Below the pieces are notes generated by a model, which saw only the letters and a program-made list of their open reading frames with translations, did not search any database and had not been told where the DNA came from. DNA of 15,372 bases from Salinivirga sp035268865 (GTDB lineage Bacteria > Bacteroidota > Bacteroidia > Bacteroidales > Salinivirgaceae). Where the stretch lies: NCBI RefSeq assembly GCF_035268865.1, contig NZ_DATFKB010000168.1, positions 1 through 15,372 of the forward strand, in the 5' to 3' direction. The position numbers and the translations under genes were made by a program. Positions 1-6,270 of this stretch are shown here, piece after piece (the stretch's first letter is position 1; each line of letters opens with the position of its first letter).

Positions 1-1
1 G

Positions 2-685
2 TTAATGGCCATTGATGCATTGCTAAATTCAGGTAAGAATTGGCTTAACCGCACAAAGCCAGTTAAAATTAAAGTGGGCCGGCAAATTATTAAAACCGAT
101 GAAATGGCTGCCGAAGCAGGTTCCGGGTATTTCAGAAAATCACTGGGTAAGCCCAATCCATTTATGAATGATGTTTATGTGGCTAATCCCGGAGAGGTTC
201 CCGTTTGGGGTGCTGTTTACCATAGTTTTACCGAAGATTTCGCCAATATTGAACCTGCGCAAGACGAAATGTCTGTAAACCGGAAAATATACAAAGTCCG
301 GGAAACAGCAAAAGGGAGTAAACTCGAATCCATAACTACCGAAACAAATCTGAAGCCCGGAGACCGTTTGCGTATTAAAATTACGGTAAGCAGTAACCGG
401 GAGCTCGATTACGTATGGATCAAATCACCCCATGCAGCTTGCATGGAGCCACTCGACCAGATGAGCGGTTACACGTGGGATGGTGGTTTGAGTTACTACG
501 GCGAAAGCCACGACAATGGGCGTCTTTTCTTTATAGATCGACTAAATAATGGCACGTATGTGCTTAGTTACGATGTATTTGTAGTACGTGCCGGAAAATT
601 TAGCGCCGGCCCGGTAGAAATACAATCGGCATATGCCCCAGAATTCGGAGCCCATACGGGAGGTTATCGTGTAATAGTGGAATAA
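2..685 (+). CDS. Alpha-2-macroglobulin family protein, C-terminal fragment (5' truncated by window edge)
   Basis: The reading frame is open to the left edge (first whole codon at position 2), so the ATG at 5 is almost certainly internal and only about 228 C-terminal residues are visible. The fragment resembles the end of Bacteroidota alpha-2-macroglobulin-like proteins. A beta-rich stretch is followed by a segment reading LKPGDRLRIKITVSSNRELDYV, then a GGLSYYGESHDNGRLFFIDRL region, and the protein ends in YAPEFGAHTGGYRVIVE. From the family, such proteins are large secreted or lipid-anchored periplasmic proteins thought to trap proteases, often encoded with penicillin-binding protein 1C. Neither the signal or lipobox nor the bait/thioester region can be seen here. 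The last 46 bp of the gene (640-685) are duplicated at 1464-1509. The stop is followed by a hairpin terminator at 712-752. Family assignment is fairly confident; the precise subtype is not. Confidence 0.75.
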   Translation, partial: LMAIDALLNSGKNWLNRTKPVKIKVGRQIIKTDEMAAEAGSGYFRKSLGKPNPFMNDVYVANPGEVPVWGAVYHSFTEDFANIEPAQDEMSVNRKIYKVRETAKGSKLESITTETNLKPGDRLRIKITVSSNRELDYVWIKSPHAACMEPLDQMSGYTWDGGLSYYGESHDNGRLFFIDRLNNGTYVLSYDVFVVRAGKFSAGPVEIQSAYAPEFGAHTGGYRVIVE

Positions 686-752
686 AATACTTCAATTGCT
701 TTATAAGATGTAAATAATCCCGGCAATCTTTTACAAGTCACCGGGGTTATTT
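640..752. repeat. 113-bp direct repeat, copy 1 (native macroglobulin 3' end plus terminator)
   Basis: This segment is identical to 1464-1576 except for one base (A736 versus G1560), at a constant offset of 824 bp. It starts at agaattcggag and ends at ggttattt. It contains the last 46 bp of the macroglobulin gene, the stop codon and the whole hairpin terminator. Because copy 1 is in frame with the rest of the gene, it is the native position with respect to that gene. Confidence 0.97.
712..752. terminator. Two-way hairpin terminator, copy 1
   Basis: Twelve-base arms AAATAATCCCGG (712-723) and CCGGGGTTATTT (741-752) pair with a single G-T wobble around a 17-nt loop. The stem ends are A/T-rich on both sides, so it can act in either direction. 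It ends the macroglobulin transcript. The T-rich tail is modest, so strength is uncertain. Confidence 0.7.
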
Positions 753-1224
753 CCTGTTTTGTGCACCACATCGACGCCCTAAAAACCCACTGCTGATTAT
801 CAGTCTATTGTGAGTTTTAAATTGATGTTTTGGGTGTCCCATCCTATTTCGCTCAATAGAATTATAATATGTTGCATAAATCCGGGCAACGGTGAGGAAT
901 AATTTCTCTTATCCTTTTCCTTGATGAAAAGGATCAAAACCTGTCCGACAATTGGCGGAAATCAAGACCAAATTACGGTTATTCGCCTATCGGCTCATGA
1001 GTGTTTCGCTTCCGATTCTATCGGAACAGGCTGTTCACTCCGCTCTTTACTCTCATGCAATCCATAATTATGATTTCAATCATTTTATGGATTAATTCGA
1101 GTAGAACATTCACCCCTGCGCTGGCCCGCCAACGGCTTTAGCCCTTACGAGTTTACGAGTAATTTGGTCTGGCCAACCCGCCTTGGGTCTTGTCGTTGAT
1201 CAGCAGTCAAAAGTTGGCCAGCTA

Positions 1225-1373
1225 GCCGCATGAAGAAAAATGCGTTAAAAAAATCTGTTTGTTATGGCGTCAAAGTTTGCGTTGTTTGAGCTTCGATTTT
1301 TAAAAAAAAATCGAAGTGAGTTCGTAAACTTTAGCCATAACGAATAGATTTTTAGCACTTTTCTGTAAGCGGC
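1225..1373. repeat. Long imperfect palindrome (about 149 bp)
   Basis: The centre is a perfect 11-bp stem, CTTCGATTTTT (1291-1301) against AAAAATCGAAG (1306-1316), with a 4-nt A loop. Pairing continues outward with small bulges. Around 1261-1281 the sequence gttatggc and caaagttt opposes aaacttta and gccataac at 1326-1341. The A-rich segment near 1245-1255 opposes the T-rich segment near 1345-1355, and GCCGC (1225-1229) pairs with GCGGC (1369-1373). As RNA or single-stranded DNA this would form one extended hairpin. Arm pairing was judged by eye. Confidence 0.8.
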
Positions 1374-1386
1374 GGGTTTTTTTTGT

Positions 1387-1418
1387 CTACTTTTTTTGAC
1401 CTGTAGCAAAAAAAGTAG
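1387..1418. repeat. Perfect 12-bp hairpin inside the inserted element
   Basis: CTACTTTTTTTG (1387-1398) and CAAAAAAAGTAG (1407-1418) are perfect complements separated by 8 nt. It sits between the long palindrome and the right terminal inverted repeat. The run of T then A makes it weak in energy, and it is not followed by a clear T tract, so it is reported as a structural repeat rather than a terminator. Confidence 0.8.
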
Positions 1419-1463
1419 GGTTATGCCAAAATTGGGTGCCGCATTGCACAAAACACGTGCGCA

Positions 1464-1576
1464 AGAATTCGGAGCCCATACGGGAGGTTATCGTGTAATA
1501 GTGGAATAAAATACTTCAATTGCTTTATAAGATGTAAATAATCCCGGCAATCTTTTACAGGTCACCGGGGTTATTT
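1464..1576. repeat. 113-bp direct repeat, copy 2
   Basis: This is the second copy of 640-752, with G1560 in place of A736. It carries the last 46 bp of the macroglobulin coding sequence cut off from the rest of the gene, then the same terminator. It ends only 3 bp before the stop codon of the minus-strand gene at 1580, so for that gene this is the natural adjacent terminator. Before the event, the two convergent genes most simply shared one copy. Confidence 0.97.
1536..1576. terminator. Two-way hairpin terminator, copy 2
   Basis: This is the same stem-loop as at 712-752, again with 12-base arms and one wobble. Read on the minus strand it begins 3 nt after the stop codon of the beta-barrel-like gene, which it probably terminates. 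Confidence 0.7.
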
Positions 1577-1579
1577 GTA

Positions 1580-2221
1580 TTACAGGCAAATTCCAGCCGT
1601 AATTGAGAAAACTTTTGCTGTGTATTCTTCCTCCCAGTATTGCCAGTAGCCGCTATAGCGGTAATCGGTACCTATTGCTGAGTTCAGAATGTTGTAATTC
1701 AACTCGATATTAATAATACGAGCCAGGGTTATACCTGCACTCAACCCAATGTAAGCACCTCCCCAAACATAAGAGTCTGCATCGCGGTCGTCGGGCCACA
1801 TAATAGATTCTTCTGCATCGAAAAAGGTGTAACCTGTGTCGAATTTAAAATAAGGGATAAAGCTGGTATTTACAGGTATCCGGTATTTAAAACTTGTGTA
1901 AACAGGCCAATAGAACAGGGCCCCGCTGGCACCACTACCATAGGTCCACAGCCAGCCAATATCAGTATCTTCTGTGTTCATATGATGAAATCCGAAACCG
2001 GCGCCAATGCCAAGGTTATTTAAAAAAGGTCCCGGTAAAAAATACCAGTGCGTTTCTAAAAAGATGGGAGGAACTCCGCCTTGCATCTCATAGTCTAAAC
2101 TGCCTGAAACACTTTGGGAGAGTGGATAACCGGTTTGTAACGTGAAATCAAAACGATCCTGGGAATAGGATGTAAAGATAGTCGCCATGGATATGACAAT
2201 TATGACATAAATTTTTTTCAT
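1580..2221 (-). CDS. Small secreted or outer-membrane beta-barrel-like protein (hypothetical)
   Basis: I do not recognise a named family. The frame is open to an ATG at 2266, but the ATG at 2221 is chosen because it gives a 213-residue protein beginning with a normal export signal (MKKIYVIIVISMATIFTSYSQ; likely cut near residue 20). The mature part is rich in aromatic and glycine residues in short alternating stretches, for example GIGAGFGFHH, YFKFDTGYTFF, AYIGLSAGITLARIINIELNYNIL, and ends in VFSITAGICL. This pattern fits an eight-stranded-type outer-membrane barrel, as in many Bacteroidota 'outer membrane beta-barrel' hypotheticals. It lacks a C-terminal aromatic residue. It is convergent with the macroglobulin gene and divergent from metF. 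A promoter candidate lies at 2358-2389 on the same strand. Confidence 0.75.
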   Translation of the reverse strand: MKKIYVIIVISMATIFTSYSQDRFDFTLQTGYPLSQSVSGSLDYEMQGGVPPIFLETHWYFLPGPFLNNLGIGAGFGFHHMNTEDTDIGWLWTYGSGASGALFYWPVYTSFKYRIPVNTSFIPYFKFDTGYTFFDAEESIMWPDDRDADSYVWGGAYIGLSAGITLARIINIELNYNILNSAIGTDYRYSGYWQYWEEEYTAKVFSITAGICL

Positions 2222-2337
2222 GATAAATATTTTGATGACGAGAAACCAGTGCGTTGGATCATACAAGGGTAGTTAACCCAGGTATGGTTGAGTTTCAGTG
2301 ACGAAGGGTAGCAGTGGGTAGCCAATTATTTTATATG

Positions 2338-2351
2338 CCTTAATCTTAAGG
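2338..2351. promoter_or_regulatory. Palindromic operator candidate CCTTAAtcTTAAGG
   Basis: A perfect 6-bp inverted repeat with a 2-bp spacer lies between the divergent beta-barrel-like gene and metF. It falls about where transcription from the 2358-2389 minus-strand promoter candidate would start, a usual place for a repressor site. No regulator can be named, and a palindrome this short can occur by chance. Confidence 0.3.
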
Positions 2352-2357
2352 TCTTTA

Positions 2358-2389
2358 CAAATTTACTCTAATCCTGTATCGTTTACAAA
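2358..2389 (-). promoter_or_regulatory. Bacteroidota-type promoter for the beta-barrel-like gene
   Basis: Read on the minus strand, TTTG (2389-2386) is followed after 20 bp by TAAATTTG (2365-2358). This matches the Bacteroidota sigma consensus TTTG, about 19-20 bp, TAnnTTTG in both elements and spacing. It would start transcription near 2352, giving a leader of about 130 nt before the ATG at 2221. This is the best two-element promoter match I found in the window. Confidence 0.55.
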
Positions 2390-2450
2390 AAAATATGTGT
2401 CAGACATCATTTAATCAGATTGCTAAATGCAGCACTTTATAGAAGTTTTT

Positions 2451-2458
2451 TAATTTTG
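2451..2458 (+). promoter_or_regulatory. -7 box candidate for metF
   Basis: TAATTTTG matches TAnnTTTG exactly and sits 9 bp before the chosen metF ATG. No TTG is found at the expected -33 distance. If used, the transcript would have only a few bases of leader. Confidence 0.35.
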
Positions 2459-2467
2459 TACCCACAT

Positions 2468-3340
2468 ATGAAGATAATTAATCTGTTTGAGAAGCAAAAA
2501 CGTATATTTTCCTTTGAGTTTTTTCCGCCAAAAGACTACCTAACGGCGGTAAAATTTGGTATAAATGCCGGCCAGCTGATGAACCTTAATCCCTCATTTG
2601 TATCTGTAACCTATGGGGCAGGAGGCTCTTCGCATAATCATACATTCGATTTAGTCAATTTTTTTCAGAATGAGCTGGACTTTACCTGCATGGCACATTA
2701 TACCGTAATTGGTGCTACTAAAGAGAAAATTAAAGCCGATATGCAAGCCCTGCAGGATATGGGTGTGAAAAATGTCATGCTTTTGCGCGGTGATCCTCCA
2801 AAAGGAAGTAAAACTTTTCCTGAAAATCCGGACGGATTCAATAATGCCTCTGACCTCATAAGTTTTGTAAAGCAAAATTTCGATTTCTGTATTGGGGCGG
2901 CAGCCTACCCCGAAAAGCATATTGAAGCTGCCAGTATGGATGAAGACCTTGATAATTTACAAAAAAAGGTCGATGCGGGAGCCGATTTTCTGATTACACA
3001 AATGTTTTTCGATAATCTTTATTATTGGGAGTTCATGGACAAGGTGCTCAAAAGAGGTCTAAAAACACACGTTATTCCGGGAATTATTCCCATTACAAGT
3101 TTTACACAAATAAAACGTTTTGCTGAGATCAGCGGAGCTAAAATTCCCGATAGAATTGCCAATGTAATGGAAGAAATTAAGATCCATCCTGAAAAAGTTT
3201 ATAAAGAAGGGTTAAACATTGCAAAGCAACAAAGCGTTTTGCTTTTGGAAAAAGGAGCACCGGGTATACACGTGTTCACTTTGAACAAGTCAAGAGCTGC
3301 CATAGATTTATACAATCATATTCCGAAAGTTTACAAGTAG
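2468..3340 (+). CDS. metF: 5,10-methylenetetrahydrofolate reductase (MetF)
   Basis: This is the FAD-dependent cytosolic enzyme that reduces 5,10-methylene-THF to 5-methyl-THF, the methyl donor for homocysteine remethylation. The ATG at 2468 is preferred over an in-frame one at 2420: it gives 290 residues, close to the family norm, and the protein then begins MKIINLFEKQ just before the conserved SFEFFPPK (15-22). E17 corresponds to the catalytic Glu of E. coli MetF. Other family marks are SVTYGAGGS (46-54), LLRGDPPKG (105-113, with the FAD-site Asp at 109), GAAAYPEKH (143-151) and DFLITQMFFD (173-182). The C-terminus has the usual GIHVFTLNKS. It heads a co-directional run with ahcY and metK. 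A short hairpin follows it, so whether all three genes form one transcript is open. Confidence 0.95.
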   Translation: MKIINLFEKQKRIFSFEFFPPKDYLTAVKFGINAGQLMNLNPSFVSVTYGAGGSSHNHTFDLVNFFQNELDFTCMAHYTVIGATKEKIKADMQALQDMGVKNVMLLRGDPPKGSKTFPENPDGFNNASDLISFVKQNFDFCIGAAAYPEKHIEAASMDEDLDNLQKKVDAGADFLITQMFFDNLYYWEFMDKVLKRGLKTHVIPGIIPITSFTQIKRFAEISGAKIPDRIANVMEEIKIHPEKVYKEGLNIAKQQSVLLLEKGAPGIHVFTLNKSRAAIDLYNHIPKVYK

Positions 3341-3343
3341 GAT

Positions 3344-3365
3344 CTTACCGTTTGGTAAGTTTATT
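3344..3365 (+). terminator. Weak terminator-like hairpin after metF
   Basis: CTTACC (3344-3349) and GGTAAG (3354-3359) form a perfect 6-bp stem with a GTTT loop, followed by TTTATT. It starts 3 nt after the metF stop codon. The short stem and interrupted T tract suggest incomplete termination. Confidence 0.5.
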
Positions 3366-3399
3366 GCATGTGTAATGGATTATTTTGGCGAGATTTGAT

Positions 3400-3407
3400 T
3401 ATTTTTG
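3400..3407 (+). promoter_or_regulatory. -7 box candidate for ahcY
   Basis: TATTTTTG matches TAnnTTTG and lies 39 bp before the ahcY ATG, after the metF hairpin. No TTG lies at the normal -33 spacing (a TTTG at 3384-3387 is too close). It suggests ahcY may have its own start. Confidence 0.35.
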
Positions 3408-3446
3408 TAACCTTTTATTTGTTAAATATTATAAAATTTAGATATC

Positions 3447-4871
3447 ATGAGTAACCTTGAACCTATTAACGCCGATCTTAAATATAAAGTAAAAGATATT
3501 GGATTAGCGGCAGAGGGACGTATGCAAATTGAGCTTGCCGAGCACGAAATGCCGGGTATGATGGAGCTTAGAGAGAAGTTTGGTAATGATAAACCTTTGA
3601 AAGGTGCCCGTATTATGGGTTCATTACACATGACAGTGCAAACTGCTGTTTTGATTGAAACACTTACAGCACTTGGTGCAGATGTGCGCTGGGCAAGTTG
3701 TAACATTTACAGCACACAGGATGAGGCTGCTGCAGCTATTGCACAAACAGGTGTGCCTGTATTTGCATGGAAAGGGGAAACACTTGATGAGTACTGGTGG
3801 TGCACAGCACAAGCACTGAATTTCCCCGGAGGTAAAGGACCTAACCTTGTGGTAGACGATGGTGGCGATGCTTCTTTGATGATTATGAAAGGTGCTGATG
3901 CCGAAAAAGACCCATCAACGCTAGATTATACACCGGAGGCAGGCGATGAAGTTGCCTTAGTGAATCGCTTAAAAGCAATGGTAGCTGAAAATAAATCTTT
4001 CTTTACTGAAATGCTGAAAGACTTTAAAGGTGCTTCAGAAGAGACGACAACAGGTGTACATCGTCTGTATCAGCGTGAGAACGAAGGTACACTCATGTTC
4101 CCTGCTATCAATGTAAATGATTCAGTAACCAAGTCGAAATTCGATAACACTTACGGCAATCGTGAATCATTAATTGATGGTATCAAGCGTGCTACCGATG
4201 TTATGATTGCCGGTAAAACTTCTGTAGTTTGTGGTTTTGGCGGTGTTGGTAAAGGTTGCGCAGAGGGCTTAGCTGCTTATGGATCGAAAATTTCAGTAAC
4301 TGAAGTTGACCCGATTTGTGCATTACAGGCAGCAATGGAAGGTTACGAAGTGAAACCCGTTGAGGATATGCTTCCAACAGCCGATATTTATGTTACAGCA
4401 ACAGGAAACAAAGCAGTAATTACCGTAGAGCACATGGAAAACATGAAAGATAAAGCCATTGTGTGTAATATCGGTCACTTCGATAACGAAATTGAAGTAG
4501 AAAAACTTGAGGCACGTAAAGACGTGAAAAAACGTAATATTAAACCTCAGGTAGATGAATATATTTTCCCCGACGGACACTCAATTATTCTGCTTGCCGG
4601 CGGTCGTTTAGTGAACCTTGGTTGTGCAACGGGTCACAGCTCATTTGTAATGAGTAACTCTTTTGCAAACCAGGTGATGGCCCAGATTGAACTGTGGCAA
4701 AAAGATCACGAGAATAAAGTGTATCGTCTGCCGAAGAAACTCGATGAGGAAGTTGCCAAAGCACACCTGAAACACCTGGGTGTAAAATTAACAGAACTAA
4801 AAGACGATCAGGCAGATTACATAGGAGTGCCACAAGACGGACCTTACAAACCTGATCATTATCGATATTAA
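3447..4871 (+). CDS. ahcY: Adenosylhomocysteinase (S-adenosylhomocysteine hydrolase)
   Basis: This NAD-dependent cytosolic enzyme splits S-adenosylhomocysteine into adenosine and homocysteine, relieving product inhibition of methyltransferases. The 474-residue protein shows the family landmarks. SLHMTVQTAVLIETL (59-73) is in the substrate domain. FPAINVNDSVTKSKFDN (218-234) carries the catalytic Lys/Asp region. The Rossmann loop GFGGVGKG (263-270) binds NAD. GHFDNEI (343-349) and GHSSFVMSNSF (396-406) follow, and the protein ends in the characteristic KPDHYRY. An extra segment around 150-190 makes it longer than the roughly 430-residue eukaryotic form, as is common in bacteria. Using SahH rather than the Pfs/LuxS route means the ribose of SAH leaves as adenosine here. 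The gene lies between metF and metK, with hairpins on both sides. Confidence 0.97.
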   Translation: MSNLEPINADLKYKVKDIGLAAEGRMQIELAEHEMPGMMELREKFGNDKPLKGARIMGSLHMTVQTAVLIETLTALGADVRWASCNIYSTQDEAAAAIAQTGVPVFAWKGETLDEYWWCTAQALNFPGGKGPNLVVDDGGDASLMIMKGADAEKDPSTLDYTPEAGDEVALVNRLKAMVAENKSFFTEMLKDFKGASEETTTGVHRLYQRENEGTLMFPAINVNDSVTKSKFDNTYGNRESLIDGIKRATDVMIAGKTSVVCGFGGVGKGCAEGLAAYGSKISVTEVDPICALQAAMEGYEVKPVEDMLPTADIYVTATGNKAVITVEHMENMKDKAIVCNIGHFDNEIEVEKLEARKDVKKRNIKPQVDEYIFPDGHSIILLAGGRLVNLGCATGHSSFVMSNSFANQVMAQIELWQKDHENKVYRLPKKLDEEVAKAHLKHLGVKLTELKDDQADYIGVPQDGPYKPDHYRY

Positions 4872-4880
4872 AAAATACAG

Positions 4881-4912
4881 GGCTCGTGCAAATTATAATG
4901 CATGAGCCTTTT
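4881..4912 (+). terminator. Hairpin terminator between ahcY and metK
   Basis: GGCTCGTGCA (4881-4890) pairs with TGCATGAGCC (4899-4908) with one G-T wobble around an 8-nt loop, followed by TTTT. It begins 9 nt after the ahcY stop and ends 26 nt before the metK start. It may end ahcY transcripts or reduce read-through into metK. Confidence 0.7.
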
Positions 4913-4938
4913 ATCATTAACAGAAATTATTTGAAGTT

Positions 4939-6210
4939 ATGCCTTATTTATTTACATCTGAGTCCGTGTCAGAAGGACACCCCGACAAAGTGGCCGATCA
5001 GATATCTGATGCCATTCTGGATGAGATTTTAAAACAAGACCCCAATTCAAAATGTGCATGTGAGACATTTGTAACCACAGGTTTAGTGATGGTTGGGGGA
5101 GAAGTGAAAACTGAAGCTTATGTGGATGTACAGGAAATAGCAAGAGATGTGGTACGCCGCATTGGTTATACAAAACCTGATTACCGGTTCGATGCTGATT
5201 CTTGTGGAGTTATTTCTTCTATTCATGAACAATCACCAGATATTAATCAGGGTGTTGATCGCGATAAAGAAGAGGAGCAGGGTGCCGGAGACCAGGGAAT
5301 GATGTTTGGCTTTGCTACAAACGAAACAGAGCAATACATGCCTTTACCGGTCGATATTGCCCACCGTTTGGTAGAAGAGTTGGCCGATATTCGCCGGCAT
5401 TGTGGCAAAATGCCTTATCTGCGCCCCGATTCAAAATCGCAGGTAACCTTTAAATACGACGATGATGGTAAACCGCTGGGCATAGATACAATTGTGGTTT
5501 CTACACAGCACGACGAGTTTGTAATAGCCGACGCCAATACACCAGAGGCTCAGAAAAGAGCAGATAATCAAATGCTTTCGCGCATTGAAACAGATATTCG
5601 CAATATTCTGATTCCGCAGGTTGCCAAAACATATTCACCTGAAATTCAAAAGTATTTTGAAACAGATTTCCGTTTGTTGGTTAACCCAACAGGTAAATTT
5701 GTAATTGGTGGCCCACATGGCGATACCGGTCTAACCGGACGTAAAATTATAGTTGATACATACGGTGGCCGGGGTGCACACGGAGGTGGCGCATTTTCAG
5801 GTAAAGATGCCTCGAAAGTAGACCGTTCTGCAGCTTATGCAGCCCGTCATATTGCCAAAAACATTGTAGCTGCAGGCGTGGCAGAAGAAGCACTTGTGCA
5901 ATTGGCCTATGCAATTGGCGTAGCCGAACCGGTGGGTGTTTATGTCGATCTGAAACGATCAAAAGTTGATATGAATAATGCTGAAGCTGCCGAAAAAATT
6001 AAAGCAATATTTGACTTGCGGCCTCATGCTATTATTAAGCGTTTTGGACTGAAGCATCCAATTTTTGAAGAGACAGCTGCCTACGGACACATGGGTAGAA
6101 CACCCGGGAAAAAAGTTGTACGTATCAATGGTCATAAAGAAGAGATTGAAACATTTACCTGGGAGAAGCTTGACTATGTAGATGAAATTAAAAAGGCTTT
6201 TAATTTGTAA
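4939..6210 (+). CDS. metK: S-adenosylmethionine synthetase (methionine adenosyltransferase)
   Basis: This enzyme makes SAM from methionine and ATP, releasing phosphate and pyrophosphate, in the cytosol as a homotetramer. All key motifs are present in the 423 residues: SEGHPDKVADQISDAILD (11-28, ATP/Mg site with H14, D16 and K17), the methionine-loop signature GAGDQGMMFGFA (115-126), GGPHGDTGLTGRKIIVDTYGG (257-277), and the phosphate-binding GGGAFSGKD (282-290). It is about 40 residues longer than the E. coli enzyme, as in other Bacteroidota, with extra residues around 130-200. The start is the only one that keeps the conserved LFTSESVSEGHPDK N-terminus. No clear -7 box lies in the 67-bp gap from ahcY, so read-through from upstream is plausible. 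No SAM riboswitch fold was recognised upstream. Confidence 0.97.
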   Translation: MPYLFTSESVSEGHPDKVADQISDAILDEILKQDPNSKCACETFVTTGLVMVGGEVKTEAYVDVQEIARDVVRRIGYTKPDYRFDADSCGVISSIHEQSPDINQGVDRDKEEEQGAGDQGMMFGFATNETEQYMPLPVDIAHRLVEELADIRRHCGKMPYLRPDSKSQVTFKYDDDGKPLGIDTIVVSTQHDEFVIADANTPEAQKRADNQMLSRIETDIRNILIPQVAKTYSPEIQKYFETDFRLLVNPTGKFVIGGPHGDTGLTGRKIIVDTYGGRGAHGGGAFSGKDASKVDRSAAYAARHIAKNIVAAGVAEEALVQLAYAIGVAEPVGVYVDLKRSKVDMNNAEAAEKIKAIFDLRPHAIIKRFGLKHPIFEETAAYGHMGRTPGKKVVRINGHKEEIETFTWEKLDYVDEIKKAFNL

Positions 6211-6233
6211 ATCAAAAACCTTCGATAAATAAG

Positions 6234-6262
6234 AGCTCAGCCATACAGGTTGAGCTTTTTTT
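6234..6262. terminator. Terminator shared by metK and the convergent antiporter gene
   Basis: AGCTCA (6234-6239) and TGAGCT (6251-6256) pair, and CC/GG inside extend the stem across a one-base mismatch. On + it is followed by a run of seven T. On - it is followed by CTTATTTAT, so it probably serves both convergent genes, more strongly for metK. Confidence 0.8.
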
Positions 6263-6270
6263 GTGCTATA

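Larger units (their letters stand above)
755..1455. mobile_element. MITE-like, hairpin-rich non-coding insertion with 11-bp terminal inverted repeats
   Basis: This stretch separates the two 113-bp direct repeats. The perfect inverted repeats TGTTTTGTGCA (755-765) and TGCACAAAACA (1445-1455) lie 2 bp and 8 bp from the flanking repeat copies. The interior holds no recognisable protein; open frames are short, and one is simply the A/T-rich arms of a hairpin. It contains a series of inverted repeats: 911-919/926-934, 965-976/1159-1170 (enclosing 1010-1016/1020-1026 and 1059-1067/1085-1093), 1169-1177/1213-1221, the long palindrome 1225-1373, and 1387-1398/1407-1418. TIRs, small size, no transposase and strong folding fit a non-autonomous element or dispersed intergenic repeat. 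Mobility and copy number cannot be judged from one locus. The long flanking duplication is not typical of MITEs, which make short target duplications. Confidence 0.5.

Noticed and set aside
800..957. Minus-strand open stretch ending in GWDTQNINLKLTID before a stop
   Set aside because: It looks somewhat protein-like but is only about 50 codons, begins after a stop inside hairpin DNA, and I cannot tie it to a family. It could be the tail of a lost gene, but the support is too thin to list as a gene.
905..1421. CRISPR array
   Set aside because: The repeats are inverted hairpins of different sequence, not regularly spaced direct repeats.
1245..1451. 68-codon minus-strand open frame in the inserted element
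   Set aside because: It consists of the arms of the long palindrome and the A/T hairpin read as codons, is Phe/Lys/Asn-rich, and has no recognisable domain.
2222..2266. Upstream in-frame ATG (2266) for the beta-barrel-like gene
   Set aside because: It would put 15 residues before an otherwise textbook signal peptide; the ATG at 2221 fits better.
2420..2467. Upstream in-frame ATG (2420) for metF
   Set aside because: The extra 16 residues are not family-like, and they overlap the likely promoter region.
2267..2467. SAM-type riboswitch before metF
   Set aside because: No match to the conserved cores of the SAM riboswitch classes was seen by eye; there are only short unrelated palindromes.
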